Shown here in pieces: positions 43,195 to 55,428 of a DNA stretch of 64,000 nt. The stretch is from Caprella mutica (Eukaryota; Arthropoda; Malacostraca; Amphipoda; Caprellidae), in contig CANNZV010002526.1 of the NCBI GenBank assembly GCA_947561585.1, forward strand, positions 30,951 to 94,950, written 5' to 3'. The translations under genes and the position numbers were made by a program. The notes beneath the pieces were generated by a model. It was not told the origin of the DNA. It searched no databases and was given only the letters and a program-made list of their open reading frames with translations. Numbering within the stretch: the first letter of the stretch is position 1; every line of letters begins with the position of its first letter.

Positions 43195-46100
43195 GTGAGT
43201 TTAATCCTTTGTATCCATTTAATCATGCACTATGAATAGGACCATTTTGTAGAGGCACTATATAGCGCTTTTATTCTCGCATTTATTTGGTAGTATTATG
43301 CATCTAACTAATTGTTGCCGAACTCTAATTCAATGATTCTGTAATCATGTAAAATATGATACCGATCGTAAACCTCTGTTACGTAATTATATTAAATGGT
43401 TTCTGTTCGAACGATTCACCTTATAATGAGTCCATAAAAGTCCTCTCAAATCGGTTATGGAGCTCCCGTACACTTGGTAGATTAATAATAACATGGCTCC
43501 GGGCCAGAAAACGATCAAAAAGTGACTCTTAGACTTCAATGTAACGTATCCGCTATAAATGTAAATGAGAAGCAATTTGGTTCGTACGAATGGTACGTGG
43601 TTGCTACGTTTGGAATGACTTTGATATTTGGTGGGGCTCTCTGTTCCATAGGATATCATAGGACACGTTATCAAAGCGTTATCTCCTAATGAAAACTCAC
43701 CAGTCGAGAATATTCCCTGAAGTTTAGGAAGCAAACTCTGTTATCCTTGAATCGTCGTTGTTTTTCTTTGCCACAACATTGGCGGCTGTCCAAAATTATT
43801 GTGCATTTTTCTACAGTAGCACTACTGGGGGTTTTAATGACATCCGTAAGATACAGTACGAAATTTCTACTCTTTTTCTCACGTTTATTTCAGTCCTCGT
43901 TCCTATGTCATCAAATAGCTTTTTCTTTTTATATATCATTGTGAATTATTGAGCACAATCTATCATCGCATATATTCAGCATTTCATTTCCTCTTTGTTC
44001 GAACTCCATACGGATAGGCCGAAGATGATCGGGAATTTCTAAGAAAGTTTCGCATGCCTTTTTTTCTGGTAATTCTTGGACTGGCGTAGCGAGAGAAAAT
44101 GATAAAGGTTCTGACCTTAAAAGGAAGAAAACATCTAACTCATCTTTTAAGCCTGCGAATTATTGAGGGATTTCGGCGAATTGTACAGACTTTCGACCCA
44201 CTTTCTGACGGCTGGAGAAATGGGGGTTGGGGTGTGTGTGGATGAGTGATGCGTGTGGATGAGAGATGCGTGTGAATGCGTGATGCGTGTGGATGAGAGA
44301 TGCGTGTGGATGAGTGATGCGTGTGAATGCGTGATGCGTGTGGATGAGAGATGCGTGTGAATGCGTGATGCGTGTGGATGAGAGATGCGTGTGGATGAGA
44401 GATGCGTGTGGATGAAAGATGCGTGTGGATGAGAGATGCGTATGGATGAGAGATGCGTGTGGATGAGAGATGCGTGTGGATGAGTGATGCGTGTGGATGA
44501 GTGATGCGTGTGGATGAGTGATGCGTGTGTATGAGTGATGCGTGTGGATGAGTGATGCGTGTGGATGAGTGATGCGTGTGGATGAGTGATGCGTGTGGAT
44601 GAGTAATGAGTGTGAATGAGTGATGAGTGTGGATCAGTGATGCGTGTGGATGAGAGATGCGTGTGTATGAGAGATGCGTGTGAAAGCGTGATGCACGGGC
44701 ATGTGAGGATGTGTGGTGCGTGTGAATGTGGGGCACGTGATGATTCGTGGCGTGTGATATGGTGTGTTTGAGATGTGATATGTCGTGCGTGAGGATGTTT
44801 GGCGTGTGTTATGTGGTGCGTGAGGAATTGTGGTGTGTGATATGTGGTGCGTGAGGATGTCTTTTGGCGTGTAGATGAGAATCTATAATTGCCGGAAATT
44901 CTCGTCGGAAACAGCAAAAAGAGAACCGAAGTCACCGTGTAATCCATTTGAAAATTAATTTTCGATGATGTTGATTGAAGATGACTTAAGAGTTTTTATT
45001 TGTTAAATTCCAGGGAGATGCTTTAATCTCTTTGACAACCTAATTTATCCAAATAACTCAAGATATACCATTCCAATTTCTTCTGCAAATCGATAAGTTA
45101 CGAATCAGATTAGAGTTTTAAAATCTTGTGGTGTTTCTACAAACGTCGCAGACACAACTTAAACCTTTGGAAAGCTGTGCTGGCAGTTATCGCTCTTAGA
45201 TTTTATAGGGTTGAATACTCAATTACCGATTGTATTCAAGTTACCGTATAGAAACTCCACATTATTCCATTTTTAAATTTAATTTTTTACAAAATAAATT
45301 CATTCGATAGTCAAGTTAAACATTTGGTTATGATGTTGTTGACGAGTTTATTTTTCGTCGCTCGGTAAGTTAATTGCATCCGTTAATTGAGTGTTTTGCC
45401 TATAGAATTACATACAGACAGACAGACTCGTTACTTATCTAGAAATTGAACTGTCACTCCGTTCAGACATTCCTGATGAATTTATTTCATAGAGGAATAT
45501 TTTAATTAGTTATTTGAATGATTTGAACTTAGCATTTCATCGTTGAGAAAGGCTGTTCACATACACCGTTGAAGGGCCTCAACATTATCTCTAGAACGAT
45601 TAGGGGGTTAATGTAACTTAGTTGCCTTATAACTTCTTTGGTTTAATCTTGCTGTGCTACTGTTCGAGTTGCACTATTTGTTATAATGTCCGAAAACCGA
45701 CCTACCTAATGATACGCATTCCAACTTTGGAATTAAGAGGTCCAACTCCTCGAGGAAGAACTGAAATAAATCTGTGGGGGTAGGGAGAGGGGGTTTGGCT
45801 TGAAATTTAGTGCTTTAACTCCGAACAATGGCGAATTGAACTCAGACCTATAAATATTAAACCCAATGTCTTCTTTGGAATTCAATATAAAATTGATACT
45901 CGTGGAAACACGGCCTGCTCTGGTTTATGGGGGTGGGGGGTGTTAGTCCGGGAGTTGGAGAGGTGGGTGGCGGGTGTTAGTCCGGGGGTTGGTTAGGTGG
46001 GTGAAGGAGGGTTGGTGTCTTGGTTTTCGGACCCACATGGTATACAGTTTCAAGCCAATTTCAATAGAGTTTATATTTTAGAGGACATGGATTTTAATCT

Positions 46101-49100
46101 GATTTTAGAAATAAATACCATTAATTACATAACTATCTATTAGGAAAAGCTATTGTATATTAAATACCAGCAAAGAAATTTCTAGAAAATGTTCTTGGAC
46201 ATACAATGATGGAATAATAAAACAATTTCTATCCTCTATCCCCAAAATTCTACCTTAATCTACCTAACCCTCTCCATTTATTTTGTTGTTAATAGCAGGA
46301 TTAGGAGAATTAGACGTTAGCTTCGTAACTTTGTGCAGTTGTTACTATAATTACTTTCTAATCCTTCTGTAAATAATATTTTACTGTCTTTGATGCGGTA
46401 ATTCTTAAGATTTTAAACCGCTTCGTCTTAACGGCATCAATTCAACAAAATGGCGACACTGAACCTCTTTTCATTAAAAAGAATTTGACTTCTGTTTTAC
46501 TTTTTGAGACTTTTATTGGTTCTCGATAATGTAATTTTTTTTCTATTCTAATAAATTAGCAAAATAAATTTTTTAACTATTAATATTTTCAAAAAATTTT
46601 GAATATGAACATTTTTTTTCATTTTCACTATTTTGTAACCATTGTTTTTATTCGGTAATTATTCTATACGGTAATTGACACATTACCCTACATCATGAAT
46701 TGTCTAATTGTACTCTGGTAACACAATGCACTGACACTTGATTAGGGTCTCAGTAATCTTAAAGTGGGTGAGAATGTTAACTTCTAAAGGCGAGATTGTT
46801 AACCATTTATTGTTAAAAGTTCATTTTTTATATTTAGTTGAGTGACTTAATATGTTCACTAGAACTATAAAGGATTACTGTTCACTTTCCGAAAACTGTG
46901 AGTGTTCGATAGGTTAAATGGTCACTCCATTGCACATTAAACATGCTGTAGGGTAAGTTACGAGTTATCGGTCAGTTTCACATCTTCGGTCATAATAAAA
47001 AAACTATATAATAATAAAATTGTAAATTGCAGATATCATGGATTCTTATTAAAATTTAAAAATTTAATCAAAAAAATATATCGTTTTTTCTTGTATGTCA
47101 GAAGATGTGAAACTGACCAATAATTCGTAACTTACCCCTATTTTATATGCTTTCTTTTATTCTGTGTGTTTATCAATTAACTTTATCATGCTTCTTTCCC
47201 CCAGGAGCCTCTGCGTCCCAGTATGGAGACGCGGAGCATATCACCGCCATACTGGGGGAAGCTGTAGTGTTGAACTGTCCCATCTCTCAGCCAGATACGC
47301 CCTACATCATCCAGTGGAAGAGACAGGTGAGAGAGGGGGGGGGGGTAGAGTAAAGTGAGAGTGAGACAGGTGGATAGAGAAAAGTGAGGCAGAGGGAGAG
47401 AGACAGGGGGATAGAGAAAGAGACGTGGGGATGAGACAGGGAGATAGAAAAAATGAGAGAGATGGGGGAAGATGAGACAGCTGGAGGGCGGGTGGAGGGT
47501 TGAGACAGGGTGAGATGAAACGGGGGATGGAGAAAACTGAGAGACACAGGTGGATAGAGAAAGTGAGAATAAAAATTGTTGGTGGTAAGATAGAGATAGA
47601 AGATAAACTGTTGATTTTCTCTATTCCCAATACTCTAAATACTCACTATATCGGTATACACTAACTAATTCCTTCATATATCAGTGTTGCTGTCTATGTT
47701 CTTCACGAAGACTTTCTTCAAACACTTACCTTTAGACTTTAGTTATTGCTTCAATAGAATGTTTTTAAGTTGTTTGTCTGGGTTCTATCAATGGCAGCTG
47801 ATTGTTTTGTTGTCACTTTTTGAAAGAGTTTTGATGTGAATGAGTTTGTGCGACAGAAATATTCTCCCAAGGAGTTTGGTAAATAAAGTGCAGCCATTTG
47901 CAAGAGAATCTTCACTGTGGTAGGAATTGAGTGTGAAATTACTAATAAATGATTAGTATGAACCACTCCCTGAACCATTGAACCACTCCCTCAACCATTG
48001 CACCACTCGCTGAACCATTGAACCACTCGCTGAACCATTGAACCACTCTCTGAACCATTGAACCACTCTCTGAACCATTGAACCACTCGCTGAACCATTG
48101 CACCACTCCCTGAACCATTGAACCACTCCCTCAACCATTGCACCACTCGCTGAACCATTGCACCACTCCCTGAACCATTGAACCACTTCCTGAACCATCG
48201 CACCACTCCCTGAACCATCGCACCACTCCCTGAACCATCGCACCACTCCCTGAACCATCGCACCACTCCCTCAACCATTGAACCACTCTCTGAACCATTG
48301 AACCACTCTCTGAACCATTGAACCACTCCCTGAACCATTGCACCGCTCCCTGAACCGTTGCACCACTCCCTGAACCGTTGCACCACTCCCTGAACCGTTG
48401 CACCACTCCCTGAACCGTTGCATCACTCCCTGAACCGTTGCATCACTCCCTGAACCGTTGCACCACTCCCTGAACCATTGCACCACTCCCTGAACCATTG
48501 CACCACTACCTGCACCATCGCACCACTCCCTGAACCATTGCACCACTCCCTGCACCATCGCACCACTCCCTGAACCATTGCACCACTCCCTGAACCATTG
48601 CACCACTCCCTGAACCATTGCACCACTCCCTGCACCATTGCACCACTCCCTGCACCATTGCACCACTCCCTGCACCATTGCACCACTCCCTGCACCATCA
48701 CACCACTCCCTGAACCATTGCACCACTCCCTGCACCATTGCACCACTCCCTGCACCATTGCACCACTCCCTGAACCATTGCACCACTCCCTGCACCATTG
48801 CACCACTCCCTGAACCATTGCACCACTCCCTCAACCATTGCACCACTCCCTCAACCATTGCACCACTCCCTCAACCATTGCACCACTCCCTCAACCATTG
48901 CACCACTCCCTGAACCATTGCACCACTCCCTCAACCATTGCACCACTCCATTCACTGAGCCTGTGAATTTTCTACACTAAATGCTGGCGCTCCATTTCAA
49001 TATAGCTATTTTTTCAACTATTCACTGAAGAGCAATTTCTAATTTGTTATTTGTCGTAATCCCTCACAGTTCGTTGGAAGAGCAACAACAAAAACATCCA

Positions 49101-52100
49101 AGAGAATCCCTTCATAAAAAGCTTTGTTTGGTATAATCCTAATCCTCTGGTGTTGTTTTTTCTCTGAAATCCTATTTGTAGCTCGTCAAAAAGATGACGT
49201 CAACAAATTTTAATAAGTACTCTCGATATTTCCGGATGATCTAAATTGATGGGTGGTGTTTCACCTCGGTTAGATATTTTAATAGCGTGCTTCCGGAGAG
49301 AAGATTATGGTGGGGTGATGGAAGGTCAATCTTCTATGGCCCCACCATCACTTTCTCTCTTAATCTTCTATGGGCCCACCATAACTTTCTTGCACCTGTC
49401 AAAGGTGTTTTCAGTACAATTTCTAACCGTGAAATCTTTGTTAATAAATCACTTTCGACTCATCAGAGAATGAAGTTTGATGGGGAGTCGAACCCACACC
49501 TCCTGTCACACTCTGTTGAATAACCTCTTCATTTTCCTCTTCAATCAGTGCAAAGTTACTGTGTTGCAGAAGAGTATGCACCGACCCACCGAGTAGCTTT
49601 TCTGATACCCTGAGCACTGTCATTGACGTGTGCTTTTGTTGAAAAAGTTCCCCCCACACCTCGTCTTTCCTCCCCCCACACTGCATCTTCCTCCCCCCAC
49701 ACCTCATCTCCCTCCCCCCGCACCTCATCTTTCCTCCCCCCACACCTCACCTTTCCTCCCCCCACACCTCATATTTCCTCCCCCCACACCTCATCTTTCC
49801 TCCCCCCACACCTCATCTTTCCTCCCCCCACACCTCATCTTTCCTCCCCCCACACCTCATCTTCCTCCCCCCACACCTCATCTTTCCTCCCCCCACACCT
49901 CATCTTTCCTCCCCCCACACCTCATCTTCCTCCCCCCACACCTCATCTTCCTCCCCCCACACCTCATCTTCCTCCCCCCACACCTCATCTTCCTCCCCCC
50001 ACACCTCATCTTCCTCCCCCCACACCTCATCTTCCTCCCCCCACACCTCATCTTCCTCCCCCCACACCTCATCTTTCCTCCCCCCACACCTCATCTTCCT
50101 CCCCCCACACCTCATCTTCCTCCCCCCACACCTCATCTTCCTCCCCCCACACCTCTCTCTCCACACCTCTCTCCCCCTCCCCCCCACCTCTTTTCAGGCT
50201 AAGTTGTTGTCTCAGGCAATTTAGATGTAGGAAATATCAGCCTGAAATATCTCCACAATATCGCGACTGCAAACTCTAAGAACAGCGCGGCCTTTAGTTA
50301 CACTCGGATGGAAAGGGCGAAAAAAAGTGTGAAACACTAGCTACACATTGTGAATGTACACACTATGTATACGTGTGTGAAACACTAGCTACACATGTGC
50401 CAAAATACACACTAGGTATACAAGTGTGATGTACACACTAGGTATACAAGTGTGATGTACACACTAGGTATACAAGTGTGATGTACACACTAGTTACACA
50501 CATTACCTACTTACCTTTCTCTTCTTTCTTACAGCATCAGAAAATCCCCATTTATATCTGGTACGATGGATATGACCCCCACGTGGAGGAGGCCTACAAA
50601 GGACGGGCCTCTCGGGTGAACCCCGACACAACCCTTGGGCTGGCCTCCCTCAACCTCACCGCGGTGAAAGAGGACGACCAGGGATGGTACGAGTGTAAAG
50701 TCTTCTACCTTGATAGAACGGGAGCCAAAGAGAACGGCACTTGGATACACCTGGATGTACATGGTGAGTGTGCACTGCTAACTAATTCAATTTAATATAG
50801 TTACTGAATTTATAAACTAAAACAAATATTGATGAATATAGCTCTAAAATATTAATAGTATTGCTCAATAATAAAGTAAAACTAATATACTATTACTATA
50901 TTGAAAATACCGTAACTAATGCTGAATCTCCCCCCTCCCGCAGCTCCCCCACGGTTCACTACAACCCCCGAAGACGTAACCTACGTCAACATTGGCAACT
51001 CCATCATTCTGAACTGCGAGGCTGAGGGCACTCCCAAGCCTGAAATATTTTGGTTCAGGGACGATGATCCCGTGAACCCTAGCGACACCGTGGGTATCTT
51101 CAACGACGGCACCGAGCTCAGGATCAACAAAATTCGTCATAAGGACATTGGCGACTACTTGTGTGTTGCTAGAAATTCTGAGGGGCGAGTGCACCACGAG
51201 GCTAAAGTTGTGATTGCAGGTAAAATTATTAGACAGGATAATGAGTCTCTATTAGCCAGTCTGTGAACACTACTCAATATCATACCCCCCTCCTCCCCCC
51301 AGGTGGAGCAGTGATCGTCACTCCCCCACATAACATGACTAGACTGGAGGGGGAGAAGGCAGAGTTCATATGCGAGGCCAAGGGTTTGCCCGGTAACTTC
51401 ACCATCACCTGGAAAAGAGAGGATGTACCCATCGACAGGTAGAACTTAATTAACAACTACTAATTTTATTATCTCAAGAGCTACCTGTAACTTAATTAAG
51501 CTCACAGTACTCGAAAAGTGGGTGTTTAACATATGTCATAATAAGTATAACAGAAATTTCTAAATGCTTATTTTCTAGTACTAAGAAGTTTCTCTATGTG
51601 TTATCATTGAAAATCCCCTTATTTTAAATGCTGTTCCACCAGGTTATCGTGGTTAGAGACGAGGTCACTAGTTAGGAAGGATGGCACACTAGTGATACAG
51701 CCAACTAGTGCTGATGACGAGGGCTTCTTTACTTGCGAGGTGTCCAATGGTATCGGCACCACCCAGACTGCCCAGGCTCATCTCAATGTGGAGTGTGAGT
51801 ACAGAAAATAGGGTAGAAAATATTATAGGGTCACAATCTTTAGGAAGTTACGAATTATCGGTCACACATATTCGTCGATATGAGAAAAAACGATATAATA
51901 ATAATTTGTTTTATTTTATTGGCGAAAATCTATAGTTTTATGTTTAGTACCACCTTTTTCACGTTCACGTTGTTTGCAGACCCCGCTAGAGTGACGTACA
52001 CCCCCACAGTGCAGTACTTGGCTTTCAGACAGCAAGGCATAGTGAAGTGTCACATCAAAGCCAATCCAGAGGTGCAGTTCGTCACTTGGATTAAGGACAA

Positions 52101-55100
52101 GAGACTTTTCGATCCCGAAAATGAAGACGGAATTATTAAACTCCTTAACGGATCTCTGCTCTTCACCAAGGTAAAGATATTAACTAGTGGTTAATTAACT
52201 AGTGGTTAATTAACTAGTGGTTAATTAACTAGTGGTTAATTAACTAGTTTAGGTGAAAATAGTGGGGAGATTTGGTATTTCAATTTGGTTAATATAGTCG
52301 TAAATGATTAAATTGATGTTTTGGATAATTTATCTATTTATTTTGTATTGTAGGTTAACCAAAGTCACCAAGGACGTTACAGTTGCACCCCTTACAACAA
52401 GCACACAACTGCAGGGTCCTCTGGGGACATGGAGGTCCTTGTCAGGGAACCACCAGAGTTCTCCCCACGACCCCAGGGTCAGTACCATGGTCAGTTGGGG
52501 GAAGAAGTGACCCTGGTGTGTGGGGGCACTGGAAGTCCCAACCCGACCGTTAACTGGAGGAGGAGGGATGGTCAGACGTTACCCAGGGACAGGGCAGATA
52601 TACAGGGTGGTAACCTAACCATCAAATCGTTACTTCGTAAAGACCATGGCTACTACGAGTGCGAGGTAACTACTCGATATTGTTACTTACTTTAAACTGA
52701 TTTTGGGTTATAGTTAAATACTCTTTTTTTTTTAGTTATATTTTATAAATTATATAAAAAAAATTTTAAATGTACCCTTCCCCGCCCTCAACTTCAGGTG
52801 AAGAATGAGATCCTGACGATGATAGCCACCACCCAACTACTGGTGGAAGGGACCACCCCTCACGCCCCCTACAATGTCACGGCTAAGACCTCCTCCTTCA
52901 GCGTGGAGCTCTCTTGGGCACCAGGCTACCCCGGGGGAAGGGACTGGGATCAGAAGTACACTATTTGGTGAGTTACAATAATTTGGTCAATTATTTCATC
53001 TTTCAAATTTAAAATCTCATTCAATTAAGTTTTATAAAGTTAAATTAAAATATCAAAGTTATAAATAATCAATGTTACTACCTAGTAGTTATATTATGAA
53101 AAAAATAGGTTGCTTTAAACTGTTATCCCATTAACCCTAACTTAGTATTAATAACTTGTGAAGTGCATGATTGACATGAGTATTACTGAATTAGCTATAT
53201 TACTATTTAGGTACAATGTGTTGTCACTTAAGTAGCTACATCGTACATGCAGTCACATGTGGACACTGTGTAACATTCTCAGAACTATCAAATTAATGTG
53301 TTCAACTTACTGTATAAATTTCAGCTGCATTCCTTCATTAGTTTTTTCTACCTCTTTACTAGGTACCGACCCTCTTCATACGGCACCTGGTCCCAGATAG
53401 AGGTTAAGCCCCCAGGGAGCACCAGTGTCGCCATCCACAACCTAACACCAGGCTCTACCTACGAGTTCCAAGTGCAGGGCAAGAACGAACTTGGGGATGG
53501 ACTTTTCAGTGATACTGTCACAGCAACGACTAAAGGTAATGACGCAGTGTGGCTTGGGGTTAGTGCTGGTAATGGAACCGCATAGCTAGGGGCTAGTGCT
53601 GGTGATGGAGCCGTAGCTATAGCTAGGGGCTAGTGCTGGTGATGAAGCCGTATAGCTAGGGGCTAGTGCTGGTGATGGAGCTGTATAGCTAGGGGCTAGT
53701 GCTGGTGATGGAGCTGTAAAGCTAGGGGCTAGTGCTGGTGATGAAGCTGTATAGCTAGGGGCTAGTGCTGGTGATGGAGCTGTATAGCTAGGGGCTAGTG
53801 CTGGTGATGGAGCCGTATAGCTAGGGGCTAGTGCTGGTGATGGAGCAGTATAGCTAGGGGCTAGTGCTGGTGATGGAGCTGTATAGCTAGGGGCTAGTGC
53901 TGGTGATGGAGCAGTATAGCTAGGGGCTAGTGCTGGTGATGGAGCCGTATAGCTAGGGGCTAGTGCTGGTGATGGAGCTGTATAGCTAGGGGCTAGTGCT
54001 GGTGATGGAGCAGTATAGCTAGAGGCTAGTGCTGGTGATGGAGCAGTATTGCTAGGGGCTAGTGCTAGTATAGATACCCTTACAGTATAACTATAGGGGC
54101 TAGTGCTGGTAATAGAGCAGTATTGCTAGGGGCTAGTGCTAGTATAGATACCCTTACAGTATAACTATAGGGGCTAGTGCTGGTAATAGAGCAGTATTGC
54201 TAGGGGCTAGTGCTAGTATAGATACCCTTACAGTATAACTATAGGGGCTAGTGCTGGTGAAGATACAGTGTAAACTTGGGCTATAATTAATTATGGAATT
54301 TTATAATGTTCGTTAATATTAGAAATTGTAATATAAAAATAATTGTTTGGTTTGTAGACAAATAATATGTTGTTACCGTTCATATTATATAGTTATAGCT
54401 TTTTTGAAATGAGATATAAAAACTTAGTAGCTACAGAATTAAATTCTTACATAATTCCATTGAAATTCAAGCCCATCAACCTAACCTTTTGGGAAAATTT
54501 AATGCCTAATTATCCCTGATATTTCTGTCACAGCAACAATTAGATAGAGAACTTATTCTTTAATGATAGGCTTATTAACTTATTCTCCAATGATAGGCTT
54601 ATTAACTTATTCTCCAATGATAGGCTTATTAACTTATTCTCCAATGATAGGCTTATTAACTTATTCTCCAATGATAGGCTTATTAACTTATTCTCCAATG
54701 ATAGGCTTATTAACTTATTCTCCAATGATAGGCTTATCAACTTATTCTCCAATGATAGGCTTATTAACTTATTCTCCAATGATAGGCTTATTAACTTATT
54801 CTCCAATGATAGGCTTATTAACTTATTCTCCAATGATAGGCTTATTAACTTATTCTCCAATGATAGGCTTATTAACTTATTCTCCAATGATAGGCTTATT
54901 AACTTATTCTCCAATGATAGGCTTATTAACTTATTCTCCAATGATAGGCTTATTAACTTATTCTCCAATGATAGGCTTATTAACTTATTCTCCAATGATA
55001 GGCTTATCAACTTATTCTCCAATGATAGGCTTATTAACTTATTCTCCAATGATAGGCTTATCAACTTATTCTCCAATGATAGGCTTATCAACTTATTCTC

Positions 55101-55386
55101 CAATGATAGGCTTATTAACTTATTCTCCAATGATAGGCTTATTAACTTATTCTCCAATGATAGGCTTATTAACTTATTCTCCAATGATAGGCTTATTAAC
55201 TTATTCTCCAATGATAGGCTTATCAACTTATTCTCCAATGATAGGCTTATTAACTTATTCTCCAATGATAGGCTTATTAACTTATTCTCCAATGATAGGC
55301 TTATTAACTTATTCTCCAATGATAGGCTTATTAACTTATTCTCCAATGATAGGCTTATTAACTTATTCTCCAATGATAGGCTTATT

Positions 55387-55428
<42 letters not shown>

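Larger units (their letters stand above)
43195..47204 (+). other. Turtle intron 1 (4.0 kb)
   Basis: It holds a 17-bp array (44234-44730), a G-rich tract (45925-46020) and M1 copy I (46949-47140), which ends 64 bp before the acceptor. The rest (43200-44230, 44870-45920, 46030-46940) is mostly single-copy, with no further exon that I can support. A GGGAATTTCT/GGAAATTCTC pair near 44030 and 44894 is only suggestive. Confidence 0.7.

Noticed and set aside
43742..43952. Overlapping 64-65 codon ORFs in Turtle intron 1
   Set aside because: No phase-compatible splice sites or domain; inside an intron between well-supported exons.
47953..48980. Trp/Gly-rich and His/Pro-rich ORFs in Turtle intron 2
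   Set aside because: Translations of the 20-bp intronic array.
49440..49482. Hammerhead ribozyme core (CTGATGAG...CGAAA) on the minus strand next to the B box
   Set aside because: TCTGATGAGTCGAAAG lacks room for stem II and no stems I or III are evident.
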